Below, one piece after another: positions 1-9,153 of a DNA stretch of 64,000 bases. Numbering within the stretch: position 1 is the stretch's first letter; every line of letters starts with the position of its first letter. The position numbers and the translations under genes were made by a program. The DNA lies in NCBI GenBank assembly GCA_002938205.1, contig PTKZ01000001.1, forward strand, positions 62,001 to 126,000, given 5' to 3'. The notes under the pieces are model-generated. The model did no database searches. It had not been told where the DNA came from and was given only the letters and a program-made list of their open reading frames with translations. The stretch is from Alphaproteobacteria bacterium MarineAlpha5_Bin5 (GTDB lineage: Bacteria; Pseudomonadota; Alphaproteobacteria; HIMB59; GCA-002718135).

Positions 1-45
1 GAAAATAGGCTAATTAATTTATAATTTTCATAAATTAAATATTAT

Positions 46-447
46 ATGCTAAAAATTATAAATAAGGGTGCAAAATCGGATTTGCCTTTTAGTCCTGCTA
101 TTCAAGTAGGAGATTTGGTTTATATTTCAGGTCAAGCATCTGTAGATCATAATACTGGTAAAATAATTAGTGGCACAATAGAAGAGGAGATTTATAAAAC
201 TTTAGATAATGTAAAAAAAATATTAAATTCAATAAATTTAACACCTGATAATATAATTAATGTTAAAGCCTATGTTTCCAAACAAGAAGATATTAAAATT
301 TATAATCAAATATACAAAGATTTTTTTGTTGCTCCCTATCCTACTAGAACAACTATTGTAAATGCTCTTCCAAGTTTTTTGAAATTTGAAATTGATTGTA
401 TAGCATATGCTAAAGAAACACGAAAACAAGCAGTTATTGAATCATAA
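46..447 (+). CDS. RidA family (YjgF/UK114) protein
   Basis: This 133-residue protein has the length and pattern of the RidA/YjgF/UK114 family, whose best known members hydrolyse reactive enamine/imine intermediates in the cytoplasm. The family pattern is visible as VGDLVYISGQ near residue 22, a helix containing TLDNVKKIL, and the C-terminal PTRTTIVNALP followed by FEIDCIAYA. The arginine of PTRTT (about residue 100) matches the carboxylate-binding arginine typical of active RidA. It is the first gene of a plus-strand run; the glycosyltransferase start lies one base after its stop. The upstream 45 bases are AT-rich with no clear promoter. The family call is firm, but the specific substrate cannot be read from sequence. 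Confidence 0.9.
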   Translation: MLKIINKGAKSDLPFSPAIQVGDLVYISGQASVDHNTGKIISGTIEEEIYKTLDNVKKILNSINLTPDNIINVKAYVSKQEDIKIYNQIYKDFFVAPYPTRTTIVNALPSFLKFEIDCIAYAKETRKQAVIES

Positions 448-448
448 T

Positions 449-1564
449 ATGATTATAGTTTTAACACAATGCTTCCCTCCCAGGATAGGTGGTATTGAAA
501 ATTTAGTTAGCAATTTAGTTTTAAATTTATCAGAACAAGAAAAAATTATAGTTTTTGCAGATCAGTACCATATTTTTAATGATAAAATTTATGATTTATC
601 TGTAAAAGATAAATTTCATGTAAGAAGAATAAGCGGTCTAAAATTTTTCAGAAGAAGAAAAAAAGTAAGAGAACTTGAACCTATTTTAATGTCAAGAGAA
701 GTAAAATGTGTGATTGGAGACACTTGGAAAAGTTTTGAACTTAGTATAGATTTAATTAATAAACAAAACATCCCAACAATTTGTTTAGCTCATGGTAATG
801 AAATTATTTACAAAGATAATAAACATTTTTTAAGAATTAAGGAAACGCTAAATAAATTAAGTGCTATAGTTTGTAATTCTGAATATACTAAAAAATTAAT
901 TAATGATTATCATTTAAACAAACCAATTTTAAAGACAATTTATCCTGGTGCTTGTAATTATTTAAATATTAAAGAAACTCCCGTTCCTAGTGTTGATGGG
1001 GATCCAATACTATTAACTTTAGCTAGATTAGAAAAAAGAAAAGGTCACAAGGAAATAATTTATTCAATAGGTGAATTGATAGATGATTTTCCTAATATCA
1101 AATATATTATAGCGGGTAGTGGACGAGAATTAAAAAATTTAAAAAAGTTAGTTAATGATTTAAATTTAAATAATAATGTTATTTTTGTTGATAATGTTAA
1201 TGACGCTCAAAAAAAATATTTATTTAAAAAAGCAAAGTTAATGATAATGCCAACCTTGGATGACACTTCAAATAGATCTATTGAGGGCTTTGGTATTTCC
1301 TATTTAGAAGCATCTTTTTTTAGGATACCATCTATTGCATCTAATGTTGGAGGAACACCTGAGGCTGTAATAAATAATAAAACAGGAATCATTATTGATG
1401 ATATAAAATTATTACATTCTGCAATAGAGCAGTTATTAATTGATGAGCAAAAAATAAATAAACTAGGTATCAATGCAGAAAAAAGAGCTGTGTCTGATTT
1501 TCTATGGGAAAATGTTGTAAAAAAATACACTTCTCTTATTTATGAATTAAATCATGCTAGGTAA
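449..1564 (+). CDS. GT4 family glycosyltransferase
   Basis: A group 1 (GT4, GT-B fold) glycosyltransferase of about 371 residues. The N-terminal acceptor domain opens with a glycine-rich loop (PPRIGGIENLVSNL), and the C-terminal donor domain has ARLEKRKGH and an E-x7-E type region (IEGFGISYLEASFF) followed by SNVGGTPEAV, which bind the nucleotide sugar. The ORF track begins at 407 inside ridA; I prefer the in-frame ATG at 449 because it follows the ridA stop by one base and gives the usual beta-strand start MIIVLTQCFPP. It probably decorates a glycolipid or surface glycan, but the sugar and acceptor are unknown. A hydroxyacid dehydrogenase gene follows after 9 bases. Confidence 0.87.
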   Translation: MIIVLTQCFPPRIGGIENLVSNLVLNLSEQEKIIVFADQYHIFNDKIYDLSVKDKFHVRRISGLKFFRRRKKVRELEPILMSREVKCVIGDTWKSFELSIDLINKQNIPTICLAHGNEIIYKDNKHFLRIKETLNKLSAIVCNSEYTKKLINDYHLNKPILKTIYPGACNYLNIKETPVPSVDGDPILLTLARLEKRKGHKEIIYSIGELIDDFPNIKYIIAGSGRELKNLKKLVNDLNLNNNVIFVDNVNDAQKKYLFKKAKLMIMPTLDDTSNRSIEGFGISYLEASFFRIPSIASNVGGTPEAVINNKTGIIIDDIKLLHSAIEQLLIDEQKINKLGINAEKRAVSDFLWENVVKKYTSLIYELNHAR

Positions 1565-1573
1565 TAATTCATT

Positions 1574-2506
1574 ATGAATATTTTATTTTATACTACTTTT
1601 GCAAATCAGCGAGAGCTTCTCAAATTTATAAAAAAAAAATTTAAAGGTGTTAAAGTATTTACTATTAAAGACAAAGTAAATCTAAAAAAAATTGAGATAG
1701 CTATGGTGTTTAACTTACCTAATAGTTATTTTAAAAAATTGGTAAATTTAAAACTGATATTTTCATTAGGTGCAGGGGTTGATCATATATTAAATTCTCC
1801 AAATTATAATAATAAAATACCGATTATAAGAATGAAAGATCCGAATATGAGAAAAAGAATGTTTAATCACACACTGTCACAAATTTTATATTATCAACTT
1901 AAACTTCAAGTATATCAGGAGTCTCAAAGAAAAAAAGTATGGCTTAAAGAGCAAGATACATTATTAAATAATCAATTAACTATAGGAATATTAGGAGTTG
2001 GTTATTTAGGCAGTTTTATTGGAATCCAATTACATCGATTAGGTTATAATGTATTAGGATTTAAAAATTCTTCCTCTAATTTAAAAGTTCCGTTCAAATT
2101 ATTTAGGGGAAATCAAATTAATAATTTTATAAGTCAATGCGATATATTAATATCTATATTACCCTCTACTCAAAAAACAATAGATATAATCAATAAAAAT
2201 TTTTTAAAAATTATGAAAAAAAAATCACTATTAATTAATATTGGAAGAGGCTTGTCTCTCAATGAGGAAGATTTAATTAACCATTTAAAATTAAATTCTA
2301 ATTTTTATGCTTCTTTAGATGTTTTCAAAAATGAACCAATTAATAAAAATCATAAGTTTTGGTCTCATCCAAATATTACAATTACCCCTCATATTGCATC
2401 TATTACTGATATAGAGTCTTCTATAGAATATATGTATAAAAATTATTTAAAATTTAAAAAAAATGGTAAAATTAAAAGCGATGTTAATATTAAAAAGGGC
2501 TATTAG
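1574..2506 (+). CDS. D-2-hydroxyacid dehydrogenase (GhrA-like glyoxylate/hydroxypyruvate reductase)
   Basis: NAD(P)-dependent D-isomer-specific 2-hydroxyacid dehydrogenase of 310 residues, closest in layout to glyoxylate/hydroxypyruvate reductase A. Visible marks are the Rossmann loop GILGVGYLGSFIG (about residue 138), the INIGRG signature, and ITPHIAS near the C terminus carrying the catalytic histidine. The substrate-side loop includes GAGVDHIL. It would reduce glyoxylate or hydroxypyruvate in the cytoplasm, though related 2-keto acids are possible. It is co-directional with ridA and the glycosyltransferase. Its stop codon overlaps that of the convergent dapE by 2 bases, so there is no room for a terminator between them. 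Confidence 0.82.
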   Translation: MNILFYTTFANQRELLKFIKKKFKGVKVFTIKDKVNLKKIEIAMVFNLPNSYFKKLVNLKLIFSLGAGVDHILNSPNYNNKIPIIRMKDPNMRKRMFNHTLSQILYYQLKLQVYQESQRKKVWLKEQDTLLNNQLTIGILGVGYLGSFIGIQLHRLGYNVLGFKNSSSNLKVPFKLFRGNQINNFISQCDILISILPSTQKTIDIINKNFLKIMKKKSLLINIGRGLSLNEEDLINHLKLNSNFYASLDVFKNEPINKNHKFWSHPNITITPHIASITDIESSIEYMYKNYLKFKKNGKIKSDVNIKKGY

Positions 2507-3684
2507 TTTTTACTAAAAAAATTTTCTATTATTTTAAAATAAATATTATGAAGTTCTTCAATATCTTTGAGATAAACAAATTCATCAACTTTATGTAGCG
2601 TCTGATTACGGATACCTAATTCAGCTACTTCACAATAATCTTTAATAAAACGTGCATCAGAAGTACCGCCGTCAGTTGCAAATTCTGGTTCGTTATTTTG
2701 ACCAGTTACTTCAGTAATTGATTTTGTCATTAACTTTGTTAATTCACCTTGTTTATTAATAAAAGACTCAGCATTCGCATCTACTGTAAAAGTACAACGA
2801 GCTTTATTATCTTTATTAAAAATACCATTAATCTGATTTTGCATCCATTCAGTCAAGCTGTGACTTGTGTAAATATCATTAAATCTAATATTTACAGTAG
2901 CTTTAGCAATTTCTGGAATTACATTCATAGCAGGATTATCTATGTCAATTGTAGCTATTTGAACTGAAGTAGGTAAAAAATTACTGTTTCCTTGGTCTAA
3001 AGGTTTTGAAATTATATTATTTAATAACTTTGTTAAATAATGAGCAGCATTTTCAGCTCTATGCGCATTCGCTGTATGACCTTGTACTCCTTTTACAACA
3101 AGAAAAAAACTGATAGACCCTCTTCTGCCGATTTTAATTTTATCACCTATATTTTTGTTTGATGTAGGTTCTCCAACAATACAATGATCAAAAAAAATAT
3201 TATTTTTTTTTGTCCATTCCATTATTTTTGTTGTGCCATTTATCGCTAGTTTTTCTTCATCACCTGTAATTATAAAAGATATTTTTCCATTAAAATTATT
3301 ATTATTTTTAATTAAAAATTTATGTGTGGCAGATATAAAACAAGCAATATTGCTTTTCATATCTTCTGATCCTCTACCATATAATTTATTATCTTCTATT
3401 GTTGCTGAAAATGGAGGATATTTCCAAGAGTCTTCATTTCCTGGAGGAACTACATCTGTATGACCAGCAAAAGCTAAATGTTTTCCATCTGAGCCAATAG
3501 TTGCAAAAAGATTATCAACGTCATAAGAATTTTTATCTGAGAAAGGTAAGCGAGTACATTTAAAGCCTAAATAACTTAAATGTTCTTGCACAATATCAAG
3601 AGCACCCGCATCTTCTGGAGTTATACTCGGGCATTTAACTAATGATTGCGTTAAGCAAATTGGATCAAAATTTAAATCAGTCAT
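2503..3684 (-). CDS. dapE: Succinyl-diaminopimelate desuccinylase DapE
   Basis: DapE hydrolyses N-succinyl-L,L-diaminopimelate in the succinylase branch of lysine and meso-diaminopimelate synthesis. The 393-residue M20-family protein shows the first metal-ligand motif AFAGHTDVVPPG, the bridging aspartate in LYGRGSEDMKS, the catalytic glutamates in ITGDEEK, the ligand glutamate in HCIVGEPTS, and the dimerisation-lid histidine region GVQGHTANAH. The C-terminal histidine lies in LGIRNQTLHKVDE. The gene directly follows dapD, whose stop shares one base with the dapE start, so the two are surely co-translated. It ends the nine-gene minus-strand operon starting at rpmH. Confidence 0.96.
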   Translation of the reverse strand: MTDLNFDPICLTQSLVKCPSITPEDAGALDIVQEHLSYLGFKCTRLPFSDKNSYDVDNLFATIGSDGKHLAFAGHTDVVPPGNEDSWKYPPFSATIEDNKLYGRGSEDMKSNIACFISATHKFLIKNNNNFNGKISFIITGDEEKLAINGTTKIMEWTKKNNIFFDHCIVGEPTSNKNIGDKIKIGRRGSISFFLVVKGVQGHTANAHRAENAAHYLTKLLNNIISKPLDQGNSNFLPTSVQIATIDIDNPAMNVIPEIAKATVNIRFNDIYTSHSLTEWMQNQINGIFNKDNKARCTFTVDANAESFINKQGELTKLMTKSITEVTGQNNEPEFATDGGTSDARFIKDYCEVAELGIRNQTLHKVDEFVYLKDIEELHNIYFKIIENFFSKN

Positions 3685-4514
3685 TAATCGCGCAACAAAT
3701 CATTAATAGATGTTTTCGATCTTGTTTTTTCATCTACTTGTTTAATAATAACGGCACAATTTAATGAAGGAGCACTTGGATTGTTTTTATCTGGCAATGA
3801 ACCAGGCACAACAACTGAATAAGGTGGTATTTTGCCATAAGTGATAACACCAGTTTTTCTATTAACAATTTTTGTTGATTGTCCTATGTACATACCCATA
3901 CTGATTACAGAACCTTCACCTACAATCACTCCTTCTACAACCTCTGACATTGCTCCTAGAAATACATTATTTTCAATTATAGTAGGAAGAGCTTGAGCAG
4001 GTTCTAATACTCCACCAACTCCACTTCCTGCAGAAATATGGCAGTTTTCTCCAATTTGACAGCAAGATCCTGCCCTTGAAAAAGTATCCATCATAGTTCC
4101 AGATCCAACATATGCACCAATATTAATAAAGCATGGCATTAAAACAACATTTTTTGCGATATAAGATCCTTTCCTTACAGGAGAATTAGGCACCATTCTA
4201 AATCCAGCATTTTCAAAATCATCCTTTGTCCAACCTGCCGTTTTTCCTTTAATTAGATGCGACTTGTCATACCAAGAACTGTAGGGCCCTGATAAAGTTT
4301 CCATCCCATGTATTCTAAAGCTTAGCATAATTGCTTTTTTAATATATTGATGTGTGTACCATTCATTATTAATTTTTTCTGCTACACGGATATTTCCCTT
4401 ATCTAAATCTTCAATAATTTGATTTATTGCATTGATTATAAATTCATCAGATGTTTGGCTAATTTCCTCTCTTTTTTCCCAACTATCGTTAATAATTTTT
4501 TCTAATTCTCTCAT
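3684..4514 (-). CDS. dapD: Tetrahydrodipicolinate N-succinyltransferase DapD
   Basis: DapD transfers succinyl from succinyl-CoA to tetrahydrodipicolinate, the committed step of the succinylase DAP/lysine route. The 276-residue protein has the family N-terminal helical domain (residues 1-90) and a left-handed beta-helix with hexapeptide repeats from about residue 100, seen in VLMPCFINIGAYVGSGTMMD and IENNVFLGAMSEVVEGVIVG. The length matches the family. It overlaps the start of the upstream HAD gene's end by 4 bases and abuts dapE, giving a HAD-dapD-dapE translation unit. The order dapD-dapE downstream of argB is common in alphaproteobacteria. Confidence 0.96.
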   Translation of the reverse strand: MRELEKIINDSWEKREEISQTSDEFIINAINQIIEDLDKGNIRVAEKINNEWYTHQYIKKAIMLSFRIHGMETLSGPYSSWYDKSHLIKGKTAGWTKDDFENAGFRMVPNSPVRKGSYIAKNVVLMPCFINIGAYVGSGTMMDTFSRAGSCCQIGENCHISAGSGVGGVLEPAQALPTIIENNVFLGAMSEVVEGVIVGEGSVISMGMYIGQSTKIVNRKTGVITYGKIPPYSVVVPGSLPDKNNPSAPSLNCAVIIKQVDEKTRSKTSINDLLRD

Positions 4515-5188
4515 ATATTTCCCTTGTTAACTTTTTCTAAAAAAAAAAGCAAATTACTAGTTTTATAATCTAAATATTTTTTTGAAGCATTGATATCATC
4601 ACTAAAATTTTCATATCCTGCATCAATCCATACTGAAGTAAATCCTACTTTTTTAGCTGGAACCAAATTTTTTGCAATATCATCAAACATAACGGATGAA
4701 TTAGGGTTTAAGTTATATTTTTTTATAATGTTTTGGTAGGGTTTAATTTCAGGTTTTGGAATGTAATTAGCCATTTTTATGTCAAATATTTCATCAAAAA
4801 AATTCGATAAATTTAATCTATTTAAAATATCTAAAGTATGCTGCATATTAGCATTAGTATAAATAATTTTTTTCCCTTTTAATTCTTGTAATTGTTTATT
4901 AAGCTTAACGTTAGCATCAACTATTGAATAATCAAGTTTATGAACTTCAGATAAAAAAAAATCTGGATCAATGCCATGATTATCCATCATACCTCTTAAA
5001 GTTGTTCCATGCTCTTTATAGTATTTTCGCTGAATTTTTTTTGCCTCCTCAATATTGATATCTAGATGTTTCGAGACAAATTTTCCCATTAGTTGATGAA
5101 CTTGTTGAAATATTCCGCTATCTGCAGAATATAAAGTATTATCAAGGTCAAAAATCCACGTATCTATTTTATCTTTTAAATTATCCAT
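4511..5188 (-). CDS. HAD-superfamily phosphatase, pyrimidine 5'-nucleotidase type
   Basis: A HAD-fold hydrolase that probably dephosphorylates a small metabolite such as a pyrimidine 5'-nucleotide. Motif I with the nucleophilic aspartate is WIFDLDNTLY near the N terminus, motif II is YTNAN, and motif IV is SVMFDDIAKN. Family knowledge: this subgroup is found between argB and dapD in many alphaproteobacteria. The ORF track starts at 5212 with TTG inside argB; I prefer the ATG at 5188, which removes the overlap with the argB stop and brings motif I to the expected position near residue 15. The exact substrate is not determinable. Confidence 0.84.
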   Translation of the reverse strand: MDNLKDKIDTWIFDLDNTLYSADSGIFQQVHQLMGKFVSKHLDINIEEAKKIQRKYYKEHGTTLRGMMDNHGIDPDFFLSEVHKLDYSIVDANVKLNKQLQELKGKKIIYTNANMQHTLDILNRLNLSNFFDEIFDIKMANYIPKPEIKPYQNIIKKYNLNPNSSVMFDDIAKNLVPAKKVGFTSVWIDAGYENFSDDINASKKYLDYKTSNLLFFLEKVNKGNI

Positions 5189-5189
5189 A

Positions 5190-6101
5190 TTAAGAAAAAA
5201 TTTGTGTTCCAATACCGTGTTCAGTAAATAATTCTAAAATCAAAGCATGAGGAATTCTACCATCTAAAATAGTTGATTTTTTAACGCCTTTTTTCATTGA
5301 ATCTATGCAAGTTAATATTTTAGGTTTCATTCCACCTAAAACAAAATCTTGCTTAACAATTTTTTTCGCATCATTTAAGCTCAATGATGATATTAATTTA
5401 TCATTTTCATCTAAAATTCCAGCCACATCAGTTAATAAAAGAAGTTTGCTAGCTTTAATAGTTCCAGCAATAAATCCAGCTACAGTATCAGCATTGATAT
5501 TATAACTATTGTTTTGAGCATCAATGCCCAAAGGCGCTATAACAGGTATTTCACCTTTATTAATGTGATTCATTATAAGATCATTCTTAACATTTGTAGG
5601 TTGACCTACAAATCCAATATCAACAATTTTTTCAATGTTTGAATCAGAATCTTTTATTTGCACATTTAATTTTTTAGCATTTATAAGATTGTCCCGATTC
5701 CCAGCTAAACTAATAGCTTTGCCTCCTGAGCTGTTAATTGAATCAACAATTTCTTTATTTATATCTTTTGCCAGAACTTCTTCAACAATTTTTACTGTAT
5801 CTTTATCTGTCACTCTTAAACCATCAACAAATCTAGATTTAATATTTTTTAATTTTAATCTTTCTCCAATTTGTGGTCCTCCACCGTGAACAATAATAGG
5901 ATGTATGCCAACTTCTTTGATTAAACCAATATCTTTAGAAAAACTTTTAGATAATTTAGGATTACCCATTGCGTGTCCACCATATTTAATAACAACAATA
6001 TCTCCACTATGCTGTCTTATATAAGGTAGTGCCTCTACTAGCGTTGATGCCTTATGAATAAAATAAGCTTGATCACTTTCTGATAAAAAATCAAATTTCA
6101 T
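5190..6101 (-). CDS. argB: Acetylglutamate kinase ArgB
   Basis: ArgB phosphorylates N-acetylglutamate in the cyclic arginine biosynthesis pathway. The amino acid kinase fold is clear from VVIKYGGHAMG (ATP and substrate lysine), PIIVHGGGPQIGE, and NINADTVAGFIAGT for substrate and nucleotide binding, with KASKLLLLTDVAGIL and FVLGGMKPK further on. I start at the ATG at 6101, giving about 303 residues, because the longer track ORF from 6164 adds 21 residues that would lie inside engB and are outside the family's usual length. The chosen start still overlaps the engB stop by 11 bases, in keeping with this operon. Confidence 0.94.
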   Translation of the reverse strand: MKFDFLSESDQAYFIHKASTLVEALPYIRQHSGDIVVIKYGGHAMGNPKLSKSFSKDIGLIKEVGIHPIIVHGGGPQIGERLKLKNIKSRFVDGLRVTDKDTVKIVEEVLAKDINKEIVDSINSSGGKAISLAGNRDNLINAKKLNVQIKDSDSNIEKIVDIGFVGQPTNVKNDLIMNHINKGEIPVIAPLGIDAQNNSYNINADTVAGFIAGTIKASKLLLLTDVAGILDENDKLISSLSLNDAKKIVKQDFVLGGMKPKILTCIDSMKKGVKKSTILDGRIPHALILELFTEHGIGTQIFS

Positions 6102-6723
6102 ATTTTTGTGATAGTTGAAATATAACTTTCTGTACATCAACAATTCCTTGTATTTTTTTTGCACTAGTAAAGAAAGTTTTAAAAAAAAATTTAGAGTATG
6201 ACTTCATAAGACTAAGTATAGATTTGTTTAAAAGTTCCAGATGTGATTTTGGGCATTTATCCGTTTTTGTAAAAATAATAGAAAAAGATTTATTAGATTC
6301 ACTTAAAAGATCAAACATATCAATATCTAAGTTTTTTAGACCAACTTTAGAATCAATTAAAACAAAAGCATGTCTCATATTTGTTCGATTTTTAACATAA
6401 TTTTCAATTAGATTACTAAGATTTTCACGCATTACTTTTGATACTTTTGCAAATCCATACCCAGGCAAATCAGCAATATTTAAAGATTTATTAATTTCAA
6501 AAATATTTATTGATTGAGTTCTTCCTGGAGTTTTGCTTGTTTTAGCAAGGTTTTTTGATTTTGTAATAGCATTAATAATACTTGATTTCCCAACATTTGA
6601 ACGTCCAATAAAGCAGAACTCAATTAAATCATTCGATGAAGAAATTGCACTCAAAGAATTGAATGAACCCTTATAAGTATTTGAATTAAAGAAAAGATTT
6701 AAACGTTTGTTACCCTTACTCAT
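6091..6723 (-). CDS. engB: Ribosome biogenesis GTP-binding protein EngB (YsxC/YihA)
   Basis: EngB is a small TrmE-Era-like GTPase needed for large ribosomal subunit assembly. G1 is GRSNVGKSSI, G2 lies in the TPGRTQSINIF segment, G3 is DLPGYGFAKV and G4 is TKTDK; about 210 residues is the normal size. I use the ATG at 6723, since the track start at 6765 would add 14 residues (MLSNGLFKEK...) translated from inside yidC. The chosen start overlaps the yidC stop by 8 bases. The position between yidC and argB is conserved in many alphaproteobacteria. Confidence 0.93.
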   Translation of the reverse strand: MSKGNKRLNLFFNSNTYKGSFNSLSAISSSNDLIEFCFIGRSNVGKSSIINAITKSKNLAKTSKTPGRTQSINIFEINKSLNIADLPGYGFAKVSKVMRENLSNLIENYVKNRTNMRHAFVLIDSKVGLKNLDIDMFDLLSESNKSFSIIFTKTDKCPKSHLELLNKSILSLMKSYSKFFFKTFFTSAKKIQGIVDVQKVIFQLSQKYEI

Positions 6724-8443
6724 TTTTAGCAAGAATTTTTCTTTGAATAACCCATTGCTGAGCAATTGATAATATGTTGTTAACTGACCAGTATAAAACT
6801 AGACCTGCGGCAAATCCAGCTAAAACAAAAGTAAATACAAAAGGAAGGAGAGCAAATATTTTAGCTTGAGTTGGATCAGCTGGGGCCGGATTTAGTTTTT
6901 GTTGAAGCCACATAGTAAATCCCATAAATATTGGTAGTATGCCGATATTAATTATTGATAAAATTGCAGGTACATCCCATTTCACAATTCCAAAGAGTGT
7001 CATAATTCCTAATGGATCTGGTGCTGATAAATCATGAATCCATCCATAAAATGGTGCATGATACATTTCAATAGTTACAAAAAGTACTTTGTACAATGAA
7101 AAGAAGATCGGTATTTGGACCAATATAGGCAAACATCCTGCAACTGGATTAGCTCCCTCACGTTTGTATAAGGCCATTAATTCTTGTTGCATTTTTTGAC
7201 GATCATTAGGATAGGTTTCTTTTAATCTTTGCATTTCCGGTTGCAGTTTCTTCATCTTTGCCATTGATTTAAATGAAGCTTGCGCAAGAGGGAAAAGTAT
7301 AAGGCGCATCAATATTGTAAATGCGATAATAGCTAAACCGAAATTACCTACATAACTATAAAACCAATTTATTGCATATGAAATTGGTTTTGTAAGAAAA
7401 CTAAACCAACCCCAATCAATAGCATCTGTGAAACGTGGTATTGATAAATTTTCTGAATATTTTTTTAAAATATCTAAATTTTTTGCTCCTGCAAATAATT
7501 TACCTTTGTAAATAATTGATTCACCCTTATTAATTTTAAATATTTGACCTACATAGCCCGCACGATAGTTATCCCTTCCGTTATTTCCATGTCGATAATT
7601 GACATTTATTGGTTGATCTGGATCAGGTATTAATACTGACATCCAATATTTATCAGTAAAACCTAACCAGCCACCTTGACCTTTTATATTACAATAAGAA
7701 TCTTTTACTTGTAATGAACTTGAGCAATCATCAACTAAATCATCATATTGTTTTTCTAAAAGCTCATCATTTAAAAGACTGATTAATCCTTCATGTAAAA
7801 TAAAAAAATTAATTGTTTTGGGTGTATTTATTCTTTTAATAAGTCTGTATGGATAAACCTCTATATTTGAATTACTATTATTTACAATTTCTTGATTTAT
7901 TGAAAACATGTAATCTTTATCAATACTAAAGTTTAATAAAAATGTTATATTGCTATCATTCGTCCATTGCAATGTAACAGGATTACTTGGAGTCAATGTT
8001 GATGAATTTGTTGACCATTTTGTATTTAGGTCTGGAAATTTAATATTATTTCCTTCAATTTCTTTCCATCCGAATTCTATATAGTAGGGATTTGAAGTAC
8101 CATCAGGTAATAAAAGTTCTATATTATTAGAATTTTCCTCTAAACTAATTTTATATTTTGATAGATTTAGATTATCTAAAACAGCACCCGTTAAATTTAT
8201 AGATCCTGTTAATGATGGATTTTCAATTGTAATTCTTTCGCTTTTTGTGAGTACTTCTTCTTTAGGTTTTATCACTTCTAAATTTGAAGCTTTATTTCCA
8301 TCTATAGAAGTTGCAGGAGCAAGAATTTCTTTATCCAAATCTTGAGTTCTTTCTATTGGTTGTGTAGGGAATAGTACTTGAAAAAATACAATTATTACTA
8401 TGGAAATTCCTATAGCTAAAAATAAATTTTTTTGCTCATTCAT
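6716..8443 (-). CDS. yidC: Membrane protein insertase YidC
   Basis: YidC inserts and folds inner-membrane proteins with or without SecYEG. The 575-residue protein has the Gram-negative layout: an N-terminal membrane anchor (LFLAIGISIVIIVFFQVLF), a large periplasmic beta domain to about residue 340, then the conserved five-helix core with the hydrophilic groove arginine region FTILMRLILFPLAQ, the coiled KMKKLQPEMQRLKE loop, and a late helix region GLVLYWSVNNIL. It ends in basic residues (QQWVIQRKILAKNE) suited to ribosome contact. It sits between yidD and engB with overlaps on both sides. Confidence 0.97.
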   Translation of the reverse strand: MNEQKNLFLAIGISIVIIVFFQVLFPTQPIERTQDLDKEILAPATSIDGNKASNLEVIKPKEEVLTKSERITIENPSLTGSINLTGAVLDNLNLSKYKISLEENSNNIELLLPDGTSNPYYIEFGWKEIEGNNIKFPDLNTKWSTNSSTLTPSNPVTLQWTNDSNITFLLNFSIDKDYMFSINQEIVNNSNSNIEVYPYRLIKRINTPKTINFFILHEGLISLLNDELLEKQYDDLVDDCSSSLQVKDSYCNIKGQGGWLGFTDKYWMSVLIPDPDQPINVNYRHGNNGRDNYRAGYVGQIFKINKGESIIYKGKLFAGAKNLDILKKYSENLSIPRFTDAIDWGWFSFLTKPISYAINWFYSYVGNFGLAIIAFTILMRLILFPLAQASFKSMAKMKKLQPEMQRLKETYPNDRQKMQQELMALYKREGANPVAGCLPILVQIPIFFSLYKVLFVTIEMYHAPFYGWIHDLSAPDPLGIMTLFGIVKWDVPAILSIINIGILPIFMGFTMWLQQKLNPAPADPTQAKIFALLPFVFTFVLAGFAAGLVLYWSVNNILSIAQQWVIQRKILAKNE

Positions 8444-8687
8444 TTTTATTTTTTCCGTATTTTAAAGATATTGGATCATAACCATGTCCTCCCCATGGAT
8501 GACATTTTAATATTCTTTTTATAGAAAAATAAAATCCTTTTAGTAAACCAAATCTTTTGATTGACTCAATTGCGTATTCTGAACAAGTTGGTAGATAACG
8601 ACAATTAGAGCCTAATAAAGGCGAAATAATTAGCTGATAAAATTTAATGAAAATTATGAATGGAAGTGCAATAAATTTATTTATCAT
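8436..8687 (-). CDS. yidD: Membrane protein insertion efficiency factor YidD
   Basis: YidD is a short amphipathic membrane-associated protein that assists YidC-dependent insertion. The signature SNCRYLPTCSEYAIES with conserved cysteines and HPWGGHGYDP is present. The track start is 8693 (MLMINKF); I prefer the second ATG at 8687 because an AAAGG element then lies at a normal distance, about 7 bases upstream, while for 8693 it would be only 2. Either choice changes the product by two residues (83 or 85 aa). It lies between rnpA and yidC, overlapping both. Confidence 0.93.
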   Translation of the reverse strand: MINKFIALPFIIFIKFYQLIISPLLGSNCRYLPTCSEYAIESIKRFGLLKGFYFSIKRILKCHPWGGHGYDPISLKYGKNKNE

Positions 8688-9009
8688 TAACATACCTTTC
8701 TAACTCTAATAATAAATTATCAAATTTAGTCTCTAAAATTGAAGATTTTGCTATTAGCACATAATAAGAATTTATTTTACCATTATTAAGAATTTTTTTT
8801 GCCAGTTCTCTCATAATTCTTTTTGCTTTATTACGTTTAACAGCATTACCAATTTTTTTAGTAGCTGTGTAGCCTACACCTATGTCACCATTAAGATTTT
8901 GTTTATGCAATATTTGAAGATTGAAATTCTTTCCTCTAACAAATAAACCATTCTCACGTACAAATACAAAGGTACTTCTTTTTGTTATTGTAAAAATATT
9001 ATGGGCCAT
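8677..9009 (-). CDS. rnpA: Ribonuclease P protein component RnpA
   Basis: RnpA is the protein cofactor of RNase P, which matures tRNA 5' ends. The family RNR motif is clear in KKIGNAVKRNKAKRIMRE (about residues 50-68), preceded by the hydrophobic substrate-binding beta region (GVGYTATKK). The length of 110 residues is typical. It follows rpmH by 9 bases and overlaps yidD by about 11-17 bases, the standard rpmH-rnpA-yidD-yidC arrangement. The RNA partner gene (rnpB) was not seen in the window. Confidence 0.94.
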   Translation of the reverse strand: MAHNIFTITKRSTFVFVRENGLFVRGKNFNLQILHKQNLNGDIGVGYTATKKIGNAVKRNKAKRIMRELAKKILNNGKINSYYVLIAKSSILETKFDNLLLELERYVNDK

Positions 9010-9018
9010 ATGGCCTTA

Positions 9019-9153
9019 TTAAGCGCTTAATTGAGCTCTTCCTTTAGCACGACGTCGATTGATGATATGACGACCAGCTTTAGTTGCCATTCTAGCCCTA
9101 AATCCATGCCTTCGTTTTCTAATCAACTTACTTGGTTGGTATGTTCTTTTCAT
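9019..9153 (-). CDS. rpmH: 50S ribosomal protein L34
   Basis: This 44-codon gene is missing from the ORF track because of its size. The minus strand translates as [18 protein letters not shown] and continues with [20 protein letters not shown] to a final QLSA, which is the highly conserved L34 sequence. L34 is a basic protein of the large ribosomal subunit that packs against 23S rRNA. It is the first gene of the minus-strand operon ending in dapE, and it immediately precedes rnpA as in most bacteria. Confidence 0.97.
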   Translation of the reverse strand: MKRTYQPSKLIRKRRHGFRARMATKAGRHIINRRRAKGRAQLSA

